Of a DNA stretch of 64,000 nt, positions 16,388 through 27,236 are shown one piece after another. Position 1 is the stretch's first letter. Every line of letters starts with the position of its first letter. The notes under the pieces are model-generated. The model was not told where the DNA came from. It was given only the letters and a program-made list of their open reading frames with translations, and did not search any database. Where the stretch lies: the NCBI RefSeq assembly GCF_016863295.1, contig NZ_BOOP01000004.1, positions 248,001 to 312,000 of the forward strand, read 5' to 3'. Origin of the DNA: Planotetraspora phitsanulokensis. Its GTDB lineage: Bacteria > Actinomycetota > Actinomycetes > Streptosporangiales > Streptosporangiaceae. A program made the translations under genes and the position numbers.

Positions 16388-18742
16388 GTGGCTTTGAGCA
16401 CTGAAACCTCGCCGAAGGTGTGGAAGGACACCGCCGTCCCCGACGAGGAGCGGGTCGAGGCCCTGATGGCCCGGATGAGCGTGGCCGAGAAGGTCGCGCA
16501 GCTGTACGGCGTCTGGGTGGGGATCAAGGACGAAGACGGCGAGATGGCTCCGCACCAGCACGAGTTCACGTCGCTGCCCGTCGGGTGGGACGAGCTGGTG
16601 AAGAACGGCATCGGCCAGCTGACCCGGCCGTTCGGCACGACGCCCGTCGGCGTTCTCACGGGGGCGACCACGCTCGCGAACGCGCAGCGGTCGATCACGG
16701 CGGCCGGACGCTGGGGCATCCCGGCACTGGTGCACGAGGAGATCCTGACCGGCCTGGCCGCGTGGAAGGCCACCGTCTACCCGTCGCCGCTGTGCTGGGG
16801 GGCCAGTTTCGACCCGGACCTCGTGGAGCGGATGGGGGCGCAGATCGGCGCGACCATGCGGCGGCTCGGCGTCCACCAGGGTCTGGCCCCGGTGCTCGAC
16901 GTGGCCCGCGACCTGCGGTGGGGTCGCGTCGAGGAGACCATCGGCGAGGATCCGGTCCTCGTCGGCACGATCGGCGCCGCCTACATCCGCGGCGTGCAGT
17001 CCGCGGGCGTCATCGCCACCCTGAAGCATTTCGTGGGCTACTCCGCGTCCAAGGCGGGCCGCAACCTCGCCCCGGTGTCGGCGGGCCGCCGTGAGATCGC
17101 CGACGTCCTGCTGCCGCCGTTCGAGATGGCGCTGCGGGCCGGGGCCGACTCGGTGATGAACTCCTACGCCGACATCGACGGGGTGCCCGTCGCGGCCGAT
17201 CCCGCGCTGCTCACCGACCTGTTGCGCGACACCTACGGCTTCACCGGCACCGTCGTCGCCGACTACTTCTCCGTCGCCTTCCTGCAGACCCTGCACAACG
17301 TGGCGGAGTCGCCCGCCGACGCGGCCAGGCTCGCCCTCACCGCGGGGATCGACGTCGAACTGCCCACGGTGAACACCTTCGGCCCGCCGCTGATCGAGGC
17401 GATCGAACGCGGCGAGGTCGACCCGGCCCTCATCGACCGCGCGCTGCGGCGCGTGCTGCTGCAGAAGTGCCGGCTGGGCCTGCTCGACGAGGGATGGGAC
17501 CCCGAGCCCTCCGTACTCGCCGAGGAGGGGACGGAGACGGGCGAGGCGGTGCTGGACGGCGACGAGCAGCGGGCCCTGGCCGCGGAGCTGGCCCGCCGCT
17601 CGGTGGTCCTGCTGCGCAACACCGGCACGTTGCCCCTGGCGCCGAGGCTGCGGCTCGCCGTCGTCGGGCCGCGCGCCGACACCCCGCAGGCCATGATGGG
17701 GTGCTACTCCTTCCCGATGCACGTCGGCGTGCACCATCCGGACGTCCCCGTCGGCATCGAGGTGCCGACCCTGGTCGAGGCGCTGCGCGCCGATCCGGCG
17801 GGTTACGACGTGCGTTACAAGCAGGGGGTGCCGGTCCTCGGCGGCGACGACGAGGGGATCGCGGCGGCCGTCGCGGCCGCGGCGGCCGCCGACGTGTGCG
17901 TGGCCGTGCTCGGCGACCAGGCGGGCCTGTTCGGGCGGGGCACCTCCGGCGAGGGCTGCGACACGGAGAACCTGCGCCTTCCCGGAAGGCAGGAGGAGTT
18001 GCTCGAGGCCGTCCTGGCCACGGGCACTCCGGTGGTGCTGGTTCTCCTGGTCGGCCGGCCGTACGAACTCGCCCGGCAGGTCGACCGCCTGGCGGCCGTC
18101 GTGTGCGGGTTCTTCCCCGGCGAGGAGGGCGCTCGGGCCCTGGCCGACGTCCTGTCCGGCCGGGCCGACCCGGCGGGGCGGCTCCCGGTGAGCTTCCCCG
18201 GCGACGGCGCCACCCAGCCCTCCACCTACCTGGCCGCGCCGCTCGCCCGGCGCAGCGAGGTGAGCTCGGTGGATCCCACCCCGCTGTTCCCGTTCGGCCA
18301 CGGGCTGTCCTACACGCCGATCACGTGGGGGGCCGTCACCGCCGGCGCGGCGAGGACGTGGCCGACCGACGGCGCCTTCGACGTGCGGGTGACGCTCAGC
18401 AACGACGCCGCCGGCCCGGTCTCGGAGGTCGTGCAGGTCTACCTGCACGACCCGGTGGCGGAGGTCGCCCGCCCGGTGCAGTCGCTGCTGACCGCGCACC
18501 GGGTCGACCTGGAGCCGGGCGAGACGCGGGAGGTCACGATCTCCCTGCACGCCGACCAGACCTCCTATACCGGAGCGGCGGGACGGCGGCAGGTCGACCC
18601 GGGCGAGGTCGAGCTGCGGATCGGGGCGTCAAGCGCCGATATCCGCGAGACCGTCTCCGTCACGATGACCGGGCCCCGGCGCCACGTCGGGTTCGACCGG
18701 GTCATGGAGGCCACCGTCACCACCGCGGCGGCCCAGGGCTGA
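16388..18742 (+). CDS. GH3 family beta-glycosidase (beta-glucosidase/beta-xylosidase)
   Basis: 784 residues from a GTG at 16388 with GGAGA upstream. The GH3 N-terminal barrel includes ATLKHFVGYS and the nucleophile Asp292 in GTVVADYFS. The alpha/beta sandwich domain follows, then a C-terminal FnIII-like domain (VVQVYLHDPVAEVARPVQ and DLEPGETREVTISL). There is no signal peptide, so it acts inside the cell on imported glycosides. Last gene of the operon starting at 12993. GH3 enzymes of this length include BxlA-type beta-xylosidases, which would fit the operator type, but beta-glucosidase activity cannot be excluded. Confidence 0.9.
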   Translation: MALSTETSPKVWKDTAVPDEERVEALMARMSVAEKVAQLYGVWVGIKDEDGEMAPHQHEFTSLPVGWDELVKNGIGQLTRPFGTTPVGVLTGATTLANAQRSITAAGRWGIPALVHEEILTGLAAWKATVYPSPLCWGASFDPDLVERMGAQIGATMRRLGVHQGLAPVLDVARDLRWGRVEETIGEDPVLVGTIGAAYIRGVQSAGVIATLKHFVGYSASKAGRNLAPVSAGRREIADVLLPPFEMALRAGADSVMNSYADIDGVPVAADPALLTDLLRDTYGFTGTVVADYFSVAFLQTLHNVAESPADAARLALTAGIDVELPTVNTFGPPLIEAIERGEVDPALIDRALRRVLLQKCRLGLLDEGWDPEPSVLAEEGTETGEAVLDGDEQRALAAELARRSVVLLRNTGTLPLAPRLRLAVVGPRADTPQAMMGCYSFPMHVGVHHPDVPVGIEVPTLVEALRADPAGYDVRYKQGVPVLGGDDEGIAAAVAAAAAADVCVAVLGDQAGLFGRGTSGEGCDTENLRLPGRQEELLEAVLATGTPVVLVLLVGRPYELARQVDRLAAVVCGFFPGEEGARALADVLSGRADPAGRLPVSFPGDGATQPSTYLAAPLARRSEVSSVDPTPLFPFGHGLSYTPITWGAVTAGAARTWPTDGAFDVRVTLSNDAAGPVSEVVQVYLHDPVAEVARPVQSLLTAHRVDLEPGETREVTISLHADQTSYTGAAGRRQVDPGEVELRIGASSADIRETVSVTMTGPRRHVGFDRVMEATVTTAAAQG

Positions 18743-18750
18743 GGACGCCT

Positions 18751-18792
18751 CGGGTCGCCCGCCGGCGCCTGGTCCCGCCGGCGGGCGACCCG
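18751..18792. terminator. 17-bp hairpin between convergent operons
   Basis: A perfect 17-base-pair stem (18751-18767 with 18776-18792) with an 8-base loop starts 9 bases after the GH3 stop and ends 34 bases before the stop of the convergent LLM gene. It has no T tract and probably serves both operons. Confidence 0.8.
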
Positions 18793-18825
18793 ACTCCTAG
18801 CCGGCCACCGCCGGGTTGTCGTGTG

Positions 18826-19698
18826 TCAGCCGATCGCGGCGACGCGTGGGGCGACGCGCTCCGCCACGTGTTCGGTGAAGTCGACCGGGTGCCGGTCCGG
18901 CAGCACCTGGATCTCGCTGATCCCCAGCCTCGCGTACTCCTCCGCCTCGGCGAGGAACACGCCGGTCTCCTCGAGGACCGGGCGGCTGAACATCACGGTC
19001 TTCTCTATGGCGTCGTAGTCGCGGCCCTCGGCGTCGCAGTGCGCCCGCAGCACGTCCAGCTTGTGCGCCACCTCCTCCGGGCCGGTGGCGAACAGGTTGC
19101 AGGCGTCCCCGTACCGGGCGACCAGTCGCAGGGTCTTCTTCTCCCCGCCGCCGCCGATCATGATCGGCGGGCGCGGCCGGCCCAGCGGCGCCGGCACGCA
19201 CAGGGTCTCCTCGAGCTGATAGTGACGTCCGCGGTAGGGGCCGTCGTCGTCGCTCCACATCTGAAGGCAGATCTGGACCGTCTCCTCCAGCCGCTCGAAC
19301 CGCTCGGCCATCGGGACCACGGGCACGCCGAGCCCGCGTTGCTCCCGCTCGTACCAGGACGCGCCGATGCCGAACTGCGCGCGGCCGCCGGACAACACGT
19401 CGAGGGTAGTGACGATCTTCGCCAGCAGGCCGGGGTGCCGGTACATCGCGCCGGTGACCATCAGGCCGAGCGTCATGCGCGTGGTCAGCGCGGCCACGTA
19501 CCCGAGCGTCGTGTACCCCTCCAGCATCGGCTCGTGCGCGCCTCCGCGGCGGTGCCGCATCTGGAAGTAGTGGTCCATCGGCGTGAACGACGAGATCCCC
19601 GCCTGTTCGGCGACGCGGGCCGTCTCCGCCAGCGTCGGCGCGATCAGCTGGGGATCCGCCGGGGTCGAGAAGTTCCAGTAGTGCAAACCGAGTTTCAT
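18826..19698 (-). CDS. LLM-class (F420-type) flavin-dependent oxidoreductase
   Basis: 290 residues opening MKLGLHYWNFSTPADPQLIA, with ADHYFQM-like (here PMDHYFQM), AQFGIGASWYEREQRGLGVP and GGGGEKKTLRLVARYGDACN. These are luciferase-like/F420-dependent signatures. The start at 19698 is fixed by the conserved N-terminus and AGAGGGG upstream. It lies 136 bases after the Gfo/Idh/MocA gene and may be the last cistron of the operon from 27.1 kb or have its own promoter. Substrate unknown. Confidence 0.85.
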   Translation of the reverse strand: MKLGLHYWNFSTPADPQLIAPTLAETARVAEQAGISSFTPMDHYFQMRHRRGGAHEPMLEGYTTLGYVAALTTRMTLGLMVTGAMYRHPGLLAKIVTTLDVLSGGRAQFGIGASWYEREQRGLGVPVVPMAERFERLEETVQICLQMWSDDDGPYRGRHYQLEETLCVPAPLGRPRPPIMIGGGGEKKTLRLVARYGDACNLFATGPEEVAHKLDVLRAHCDAEGRDYDAIEKTVMFSRPVLEETGVFLAEAEEYARLGISEIQVLPDRHPVDFTEHVAERVAPRVAAIG

Positions 19699-19834
19699 GT
19701 ACCCCTCTGCCTGGCGGGGCGGCCGGACCGCGGTTCCACACCCGGGCCCTGGCCCGCCCCCGCCGAAATCGACTGCGCAGTGTCTCACAAATCGCGCATT
19801 CGATGGCAGGCCGGACGTCAACCGGCCGACGAGG

Positions 19835-20836
<1,002 letters not shown>

Positions 20837-20896
20837 TGCAGCAATGTCCCTTATCGGAGGAATCAGCGTGTCCAGCATGCCGTCCGGCACGAACCG

Positions 20897-22417
20897 CTAT
20901 GCGACCGGGGTGAGGACGCCGTCGACGCGGCGGACCAGTCCGGCGGCGCCGGCGGGGACGTCGCGCAGCTCGTCGGGCAGCAGCTCCTGCGGGACGTTCT
21001 GCAAACTGATCGGGCGCAACCAGCGGCGGATCGCCGTGGTGCCCACGCTGGTGTGGAGAGCACTCGTGGTCGCCGGGTACGGCCCGCCGTGGTGCATGCC
21101 CCACGCCACGGCGACGCCGGTCGGGAACCCGTTCCACACCACGCGGCCCACCGTGCCCGCGAGCTGCGCGAGCACGAGGGCCGACAGTTCGGCGTCAGCC
21201 GCGTCGGCGTGGACCGTCCCGGTGAGCGCCGGCCCGAACCGCCGCAGCAGTTCGAGCAGCCGCCCCTCGCCGTCGTACTCGACGACGACCAGGACCGGGC
21301 CGAAGCACTCCTCGGTCAGGGCGCCCGTGACCGAGGCGACGTCCGCCCGCAGGAGCAGCGGGACGCCCGTCCAGCCCTCGCCGATGGCCTCATGTCCACG
21401 GGCGAGCACCTCGACGCCGTCCATGCCGAGGAGCGTCTCTGTGCCGCGCAGATAGGTGCCGGCCGTCCGCTCGCTGAGCATGACCCCGGCGGACATCGCC
21501 GCGACCCGCTCCGCCAGCGATCGGCGGACGGTCTCGCCGTGCGCGCCGGCGGGGAGCAGCACCACGCCGGGCTTCGTGCAGAACTGCCCCACACCGAGCG
21601 TGAAGGAGGCGGCGAGGCCCGCCGCGATGTCCTCGCCGCGCGCCGCGGCCGCCGCGGGGCACACGACGAGCGTGTTGAGGGCACCGAGTTCGCCGTAGAA
21701 GGGGATCGGCGACGGCCGGGACGAGGCGACGTCGAACAACGCCCGCCCGGCGCCGAGCGAGCCGGTGAAGCCGACGGCCTGGACGGCGGGGTGCCTGACC
21801 AGGTCGACGCCCGCCTCGCGGCCGAAGACCAGGTTGACGACGTCGGGGGTGACGCCCGCCGCCGCCGCTCCTTCGGCGAGCGCCTCGTGGGCGCGCACCG
21901 ACGTCGCGGGATGCGCCTCGTGCACCTTGGCGACGACCGGGCATCCGGCGGCCAGCGCCGACGCCGTGTCGCCGCCGGGCACGGAGAACGCGAACGGGAA
22001 GTTGCTCGCGCCGAACACAGCGACCGGGCCGAGCGGGACCAGCATGCGGCGCAGGTCGGGACGGGGGCCCATCGGGGTGTCCCCGGCGTGGTCGATTGTG
22101 GCCTCGAGGTAGGCGCCGTCCTCCACCACGTCGGCGAACAGGTCGAGCTGGTAACACGTCCTGGTCAGCTCGCCGTTCAGCCGCTGCTCGCCGAGGGCCG
22201 TCTCACGGTCGGCGACGGCGACCAGATCGGTCCTGGCGTCCTCGATCGCGCCCGCCATGGACCGCAGCAGCCGCGCCCGCCCCGCGCGCCCGAGCGCCGT
22301 GAGCTCCCGTGCGGCCGCCTCGGCCCGCGCGCACAGGTCGTCGAGGTCCGCCGACGTCGTGCCGGCCTCGATGCGCTCGACGACGCGCCCGGTGCGCGGA
22401 TCGATACTGTCGATCAT
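20897..22417 (-). CDS. 2,5-dioxovalerate (alpha-ketoglutarate semialdehyde) dehydrogenase
   Basis: 506 residues of the NADP aldehyde dehydrogenase type. The general base is Glu243 in FYGELGALN and the catalytic cysteine is Cys280 in VGQFCTKPG, a motif characteristic of alpha-ketoglutarate semialdehyde dehydrogenases. The reaction oxidises 2,5-dioxopentanoate to 2-oxoglutarate, the last step of oxidative pentose or glucarate degradation. Its start overlaps the stop of the FAH-family gene by 4 bases (ATGA), so the two steps are translationally coupled. Confidence 0.9.
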   Translation of the reverse strand: MIDSIDPRTGRVVERIEAGTTSADLDDLCARAEAAARELTALGRAGRARLLRSMAGAIEDARTDLVAVADRETALGEQRLNGELTRTCYQLDLFADVVEDGAYLEATIDHAGDTPMGPRPDLRRMLVPLGPVAVFGASNFPFAFSVPGGDTASALAAGCPVVAKVHEAHPATSVRAHEALAEGAAAAGVTPDVVNLVFGREAGVDLVRHPAVQAVGFTGSLGAGRALFDVASSRPSPIPFYGELGALNTLVVCPAAAAARGEDIAAGLAASFTLGVGQFCTKPGVVLLPAGAHGETVRRSLAERVAAMSAGVMLSERTAGTYLRGTETLLGMDGVEVLARGHEAIGEGWTGVPLLLRADVASVTGALTEECFGPVLVVVEYDGEGRLLELLRRFGPALTGTVHADAADAELSALVLAQLAGTVGRVVWNGFPTGVAVAWGMHHGGPYPATTSALHTSVGTTAIRRWLRPISLQNVPQELLPDELRDVPAGAAGLVRRVDGVLTPVA

Positions 22418-23322
22418 GACTGCCGCCCTTCGGTGGCGTGGCCGTACGCGGGGTTCACACCCGGCGGCATGCCGCGGACCACCGTGTTGCCGAGCACGCC
22501 GACTCCGCTGATGGCGATCTCGACGGTGTCGCCGTCCGCGAGCGTGAACGGCGCTTCGGGCACGAGGCAGGTCCCGGTCGACAGGATCACCCCGTCCGGG
22601 TGCACGTCGCCGCGCATCAGATACGACACCAGCTCGTCCAGCCGCCGGTGCAGCCGCGCGGTGCTCGTCTCACCGCTCCACTCCCGCCCGCCGTTCCTGC
22701 CGATCGTCATCTCGATCGTGAGGTCGTACGGATCCTCGACCTCCCAGACCGGAGTGATCCACGGACCCAGGCCGCACCCACCCCAGTAGATCTTGGCCTG
22801 GGGCAGGTAGAGAGGGTTCTCCCCCTCGATGCTCCGCGAGGACATGTCGTTGCACACCGTGTAGCCGACGGTCTCCCCGAAGCGGTTGACCACCAGCGCC
22901 AGCTCGGGCTCGGGCACGTCGACGACGGAGTCGGCGCGTACGGCCAGGCGCCCGCCGGGGCCGACGACCCGCCACGGCACCGACTTGAAGAACAGCTCCG
23001 GCCGCTCGGCGTCGTAGACCAGCTCGTAGATGGTCGCGGCCCGCTCGCTCTCCTCGACCCTGGCCTCACGGGACGTCTCGTACGTGACGCCCGCCGCCCA
23101 CACCTCGGTCGTGCCGTCGACGGGTGCCAGGAGGTCGACCTCCGAGAGGGGCACCCGGTCGCCGAGCGGACCTCCTGCGAGCAGGGCGCGCAGGTCGGCC
23201 AGCGGCGACGCCCAGAGCTCCGCGAGCGACGTCACTCCCCCGAGCTCGGCGACGTGGCCGTCGTCGTGCAGCCCGATCCGGGGCCGCGCGGATTCCCGCG
23301 TCCGATACCTGACGATGTTCAC
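22414..23322 (-). CDS. FAH-family enzyme, probable 2-keto-3-deoxypentonate dehydratase
   Basis: 302 residues from a GTG with AAGGAGTCACC upstream. FAH-fold motifs include VWAAGVTYETSREARVEES, VPEPELALVVN (metal ligands Glu), YTVCNDMSSRSIEGENPLYLPQAK and GDVHPDGVILSTGTCLVPE. The length and the YLPQAK(I/V)Y signature match 2-dehydro-3-deoxy-D-pentonate dehydratases, which form 2,5-dioxopentanoate. The 4-base overlap with the dehydrogenase that consumes that product supports the assignment. The alternative is a diketo acid hydrolase of the deoxyhexose route. Confidence 0.85.
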   Translation of the reverse strand: MNIVRYRTRESARPRIGLHDDGHVAELGGVTSLAELWASPLADLRALLAGGPLGDRVPLSEVDLLAPVDGTTEVWAAGVTYETSREARVEESERAATIYELVYDAERPELFFKSVPWRVVGPGGRLAVRADSVVDVPEPELALVVNRFGETVGYTVCNDMSSRSIEGENPLYLPQAKIYWGGCGLGPWITPVWEVEDPYDLTIEMTIGRNGGREWSGETSTARLHRRLDELVSYLMRGDVHPDGVILSTGTCLVPEAPFTLADGDTVEIAISGVGVLGNTVVRGMPPGVNPAYGHATEGRQS

Positions 23323-23476
23323 GGTGACTCCTTGGCGCTGCTTACCGGTGCGACGGGCACGGGGACGGGATGACGACGGCCGGGGGGCACGAGAATAGGC
23401 CGCGAGTTACGGAAGTGTCGCCGGGCTGCCGCGACGGCCGGAGAGCTGGCGGCCGTCGAAGCGCGACGGCGGGCTG

Positions 23477-25252
23477 TCAGTGCGAGTCGCGCGGGACCTC
23501 GCTTCCGCGGCTGCCGCGCAGGAACTCGAAGTCCACCCCTTCGTCCGCCTGAAGGACGTGCCGGCGGTAGAGCCAGCGGTACCCGCCCTCCTCCTGCGTG
23601 GCAGGGGCCTGCCACTCTGCGCGCCTGCGGTCGAGCTCCTCGTCGCTCACGTGCAGGGTCAGCCGCCTGCCCGGCACGTCGAGCTCGATGCGGTCGCCGG
23701 TGCGCACCAGCGCGAGCGGGCCACCGACCGCGGCCTCCGGTGAGACGTGCAGGACCACGGTGCCGAACCCGGTGCCGCTCATGCGCCCGTCGCTGATGCG
23801 CACCATGTCGCTCACGCCGTCGCGGAGCAGCTTCGCGGGCAGCGGCACGTTGGCCACCTCCGGCATGCCCGGGTAGCCCTTGGGGCCCGCGCCCCGGATG
23901 ACCAGCACGTCGTCGGGGGTGACGTCGAGGTCCTCGTCGTCGCACACCGCGTGGTAGGCCTCGGGCGAGTCGAAGACCAGCGCCCTGCCCTCGTGGTGCA
24001 TCAGGGACGGCGACGCGGCCGACTGCTTGATCACCGCGCCGTTCGGGCAGAGGTTGCCGCGCAGGATCGCGGTCCCGGTGCCGGACGGCAGCAGCGGCTC
24101 GGTCAGCGGGCGGATCACCTCGGTGTTCCAGCAGACCGCGTCCGCGACGTTCTCCCCGATGCTTCGGCCGGTGACGGTGACGGCGTCCGAGTGGAGCAGG
24201 CCCGCCTCGTCGAGCTCGCGCATGACGACCGGCAGGCCGCCCGCGTAGCAGAAGTCCTCCATGAGGAACCGGCCCGACGGCATGAGGTCGACGATCGTCG
24301 GCACGTCCCGGACGAGCGTGTCGAAGTCGTCGAGCTTCAGGTCGACGCCGAGCCGACCGGCCAGGGCGGTCAGGTGGATGATCGCGTTGGTGGACCCGCC
24401 GATGGCGGCGTTGGTCCTGATCGCGTTCTCGAAGGCCTCCCGGGTGAGGATCGCGCTCGGGCGCAGGTCCTGCTCGACCATGTCCACGATCCGCCGTCCG
24501 GCCTGCTGCGCGACCTCCATCCGGCGCATGTCCACGGCGGGCCAGGTCGCCGAGCCGGGAAGCTGCATGCCGAGGGCCTCGGCCATGCAGGCCATGGTGG
24601 AGGCGGTGCCCATCGTCATGCAGTGCCCGTTCGACCGGGCCATGCAGCCCTCGGCGGCGTAGCCCTCCTCGACGGTCATCCGGCCGGCCTTGATCTCCGC
24701 CTCGAACTTCCAGACGTGGGTGCCCGAGCCGACGTCACGGCCCTGGAACTTGCCGTTGAGCATCGGGCCGCCGGTCACCATCACGGCCGGGAGGTCGACG
24801 CTGGCGGCGCCCATCAGCAGCCCCGGCGTGGTCTTGTCGCAGCCGGACAGCAGCACCACGCCGTCGAGCGGGTTGGCCCGGATGAGCTCCTCGGCCTCCA
24901 TGGCGAGCAGGTTGCGGTAGAGCATCGCGGTCGGGCGCATCAGCGTCTCGCCGGTCGCGAGTACGGGGAACTCCAGCGGGAAGCCGCCCGCCTGCCAGAC
25001 GCCGCGTTTCACCGCCTCGGCCACCCGGTGCAGGTGCGAGTTGCAGGGCGCGAGCTCGGACCAGGTGGTCGCGATGCCGATGACCGGGCGGCCGTCGAAG
25101 ACCTCCGGCCCGAACCCCTGGTTGCGCATCCAGGACCGGTACAACATTCCCGCGCGGCCTTCGGCCCCGAACCAGTGCGCGCTCCGCCTGGTGCGGCCGC
25201 CGCCCTGCTCCGGCTCCGTGCCGTCCGCGCTGCCCGACATGTTCACATCCAT
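23477..25252 (-). CDS. IlvD/Edd family dehydratase (probable aldonate dehydratase)
   Basis: About 591 residues. The iron-sulfur cysteines lie in APCNSH, LLSGCDKTTPG and ARSNGHCMTMG. Further family motifs are AIGGSTNAIIHL, GRSIGENVADA, GNLCPNGAVIK and SDGRMSGTGFG. The sugar-acid branch (xylonate/arabinonate/gluconate dehydratases) fits better than true IlvD, given the neighbours. It would convert an aldonate to the 2-keto-3-deoxy acid. Starts possible at 25252, 25246 (GTG, best spacing to GGAGG) or 25240; all overlap or abut the SDR stop, so translation is coupled. Confidence 0.9.
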   Translation of the reverse strand: MDVNMSGSADGTEPEQGGGRTRRSAHWFGAEGRAGMLYRSWMRNQGFGPEVFDGRPVIGIATTWSELAPCNSHLHRVAEAVKRGVWQAGGFPLEFPVLATGETLMRPTAMLYRNLLAMEAEELIRANPLDGVVLLSGCDKTTPGLLMGAASVDLPAVMVTGGPMLNGKFQGRDVGSGTHVWKFEAEIKAGRMTVEEGYAAEGCMARSNGHCMTMGTASTMACMAEALGMQLPGSATWPAVDMRRMEVAQQAGRRIVDMVEQDLRPSAILTREAFENAIRTNAAIGGSTNAIIHLTALAGRLGVDLKLDDFDTLVRDVPTIVDLMPSGRFLMEDFCYAGGLPVVMRELDEAGLLHSDAVTVTGRSIGENVADAVCWNTEVIRPLTEPLLPSGTGTAILRGNLCPNGAVIKQSAASPSLMHHEGRALVFDSPEAYHAVCDDEDLDVTPDDVLVIRGAGPKGYPGMPEVANVPLPAKLLRDGVSDMVRISDGRMSGTGFGTVVLHVSPEAAVGGPLALVRTGDRIELDVPGRRLTLHVSDEELDRRRAEWQAPATQEEGGYRWLYRRHVLQADEGVDFEFLRGSRGSEVPRDSH

Positions 25253-26034
25253 CCTCCGTCGACGATCCACTTCTGGCCGGTGCACATGGCGCTGTCGTCG
25301 GCCGCGAGCCACAACACCATCCGTGCGACGTCGGCCGGCATGATGTTGTCCTTCAGCGACTGGACCTGGTCGAGTTTCGCCAGCGTCTCAGGCGTGACCA
25401 GTTGCGCGAGCTGCCGTTCGGTGAAGACCCATCCCGGGATGAGGCAGTTGACGCGGATCCGGTCCGGCCCGAGCTCACGAGCCAGCGTCCTGGTCAGGCC
25501 CTCGATGCCCGCCTTGGACGTGACGTACGCCGGCAGGCCGACGAAGTCGGCGTGCGCGCTGATCGAGCCCAGGTTGACGATCGAACCGCCGCCGAGCGCG
25601 CGCATGCCGGGGACGACCGCCTGGATCGCGAAGAAGTGGTGCTTCAGGTTGACCGCGATCGCGTTGTCCCAGTAGGCCTCGTCGACCGCCGCGCTCTCAT
25701 GGCGCTCGTCGTTGGCCGCGTTGTTGACGAGGATCGAGATCGGCCCGAGCCTGTCCGTCACCTCCGCGACGGCCGCCCGCACCTGGGTGACGTCCCGGAC
25801 GTCGGCCTCGACGAACACCGGCTCCGGGCAGTCCGTACGGCTCAGCCGTTCGAGCAGGCGCTCGGCCCCGGCGACGTCGATGTCGGCGAAGCCGACCCGT
25901 ACGCCCTGGGCCGCGAGAGCGGAGACGAACTCCGAGCCCAGACCGGTCGAGCCGCCGCTGACGAAGGCGACCCGGCCGCGGAGGCTCGGATAGGTGGCGT
26001 AGCGCGCCTCGGCGGCTTCTTGCGCGATGGTCAC
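25243..26034 (-). CDS. SDR-family NAD(P) oxidoreductase
   Basis: 263 residues from a GTG at 26034 that overlaps the ADH stop (GTGA). Classical SDR motifs: GGSTGLGSE, NNAAND, the catalytic Ser in NLGSISAH, and Tyr/Lys in YVTSKAG. The C-terminus is KWIVDGGWM. It may be the sugar 1-dehydrogenase or a keto-deoxy-acid dehydrogenase of the pathway. The apparent large frame upstream of this start only shadows the ADH gene. Confidence 0.9.
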   Translation of the reverse strand: MTIAQEAAEARYATYPSLRGRVAFVSGGSTGLGSEFVSALAAQGVRVGFADIDVAGAERLLERLSRTDCPEPVFVEADVRDVTQVRAAVAEVTDRLGPISILVNNAANDERHESAAVDEAYWDNAIAVNLKHHFFAIQAVVPGMRALGGGSIVNLGSISAHADFVGLPAYVTSKAGIEGLTRTLARELGPDRIRVNCLIPGWVFTERQLAQLVTPETLAKLDQVQSLKDNIMPADVARMVLWLAADDSAMCTGQKWIVDGGWM

Positions 26035-27146
26035 TGCGACTCCCACGGGAGAATCACGCCCCGGCCGACCGAACCGCTGGTCAGGTCGGCGAAGGCCTCG
26101 TTGATGCGGTCGAGCGGGTACCGCCTGCCGATGAGCGCGTCGAGCGGCAGCCGGTCGGCGAGGTAGAGCTCGAACAGCCGGGGAAGGTCCACAAGCGGGT
26201 TGGCCGAGCCGTACAGGCTGCCGACCACGCGCTTCTCCCGCTGCACGAGCAGGTTGATCGGAACGTCGAACGTCGTGCCGACCGCGCCGAGGCCGACCGC
26301 CACGAGCGTGCCCCCCGGGCGCAGCACGTGGAGGGCCGTCTCGAGCGTGGCAGGGCGGCCGACCGCCTCGATCGCCCACTCCATGCCGCCGGGGCGGATC
26401 GCGCGGAGGGCGTCGGCGGCGTCCTCGCGGGAGGCGTCCACGGTGTGCGTGGCGCCCAGCCGCTCGGCCATCTCGAGCCTTTCGGGGACGACGTCGACGA
26501 CGACGATCGGGTTCGCCCCGGCCAGCACCGCGCCGAGCACGCTCGACAGCCCGACGCCGCCCGCACCGAAGATCACGATGCCGTCGCCGGCGCAGCGGCC
26601 GACGGCGTTCAGCACGGCGCCCACGCCGGTGATGACCGCGCAGCCGGCGATCGCCGCGATCTCGGCCGGGACCCCGTCGGGCACGGGCACCACGGCGTGC
26701 TCGGACACGACGCAGTGTTCGGCGAAGCAGGAGACGCCCAGCAGGTGGTGAACCTTCGTGCCGCCGGCGCTCAGGCGGCTGGTCCCGTCGAGCAGGCCGC
26801 CGGAGCTCGACTGGATGCCGGCGGCCTCGCACAGGGCGGGCCGTCCGACCAGGCAGTAGCGGCACCGGCCGCAGCGGGGCCGCCACATCAGGCAGACCCG
26901 GTCGCCCGGCGCGAACCGGGTGACGCCCGGCCCCACGGCCTCGATCACGCCGGCGCCCTCGTGCCCGGGGACGACGGGGAGCGGGCACCGCAGGTCGCCG
27001 GCGAGATAGTGCTGGTCGCTGTGGCAGACGCCGGCCGCCTCGACTCTGACGAGGACTTCGCCCGCGTGCGGCTCGTCGAGTTTCAGCTCGCCGACCTGCA
27101 GAGGACTTCCGACGTTGTGCAGCAGCGCGGCTCTCATCTGACCCAT
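26031..27146 (-). CDS. Zinc-dependent alcohol dehydrogenase (MDR family)
   Basis: 371 residues (or 368 from the ATG at 27137). The catalytic zinc site is CHSDQHY and GHEGAGVIEAVGPGV; the structural zinc cysteines lie in RPRCGRCRYCLVGRPALC; the nucleotide motif is GAGGVGLSSV. First gene of an operon running down to the FAH, dehydrogenase and Gfo genes. A TTGACG-18-TAGCGT promoter and a GTTTCGGAAAC operator lie just upstream. Substrate unknown, possibly a sugar or alcohol released from the glycoside. Confidence 0.9.
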   Translation of the reverse strand: MGQMRAALLHNVGSPLQVGELKLDEPHAGEVLVRVEAAGVCHSDQHYLAGDLRCPLPVVPGHEGAGVIEAVGPGVTRFAPGDRVCLMWRPRCGRCRYCLVGRPALCEAAGIQSSSGGLLDGTSRLSAGGTKVHHLLGVSCFAEHCVVSEHAVVPVPDGVPAEIAAIAGCAVITGVGAVLNAVGRCAGDGIVIFGAGGVGLSSVLGAVLAGANPIVVVDVVPERLEMAERLGATHTVDASREDAADALRAIRPGGMEWAIEAVGRPATLETALHVLRPGGTLVAVGLGAVGTTFDVPINLLVQREKRVVGSLYGSANPLVDLPRLFELYLADRLPLDALIGRRYPLDRINEAFADLTSGSVGRGVILPWESQ

Positions 27147-27236
27147 CCGTCCCCGACCGCCTTCGCCACGGCCGCCGAACCCGGCTCCGGCGTTCGGCCG
27201 GCGACCTTCGCTCAGGCCTTGAACTCGATCGCTGCC

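Noticed and set aside
23747-25675. A 642-codon plus-strand frame
   Set aside because: Antisense to the IlvD/Edd dehydratase and the SDR gene; no motif of its own.
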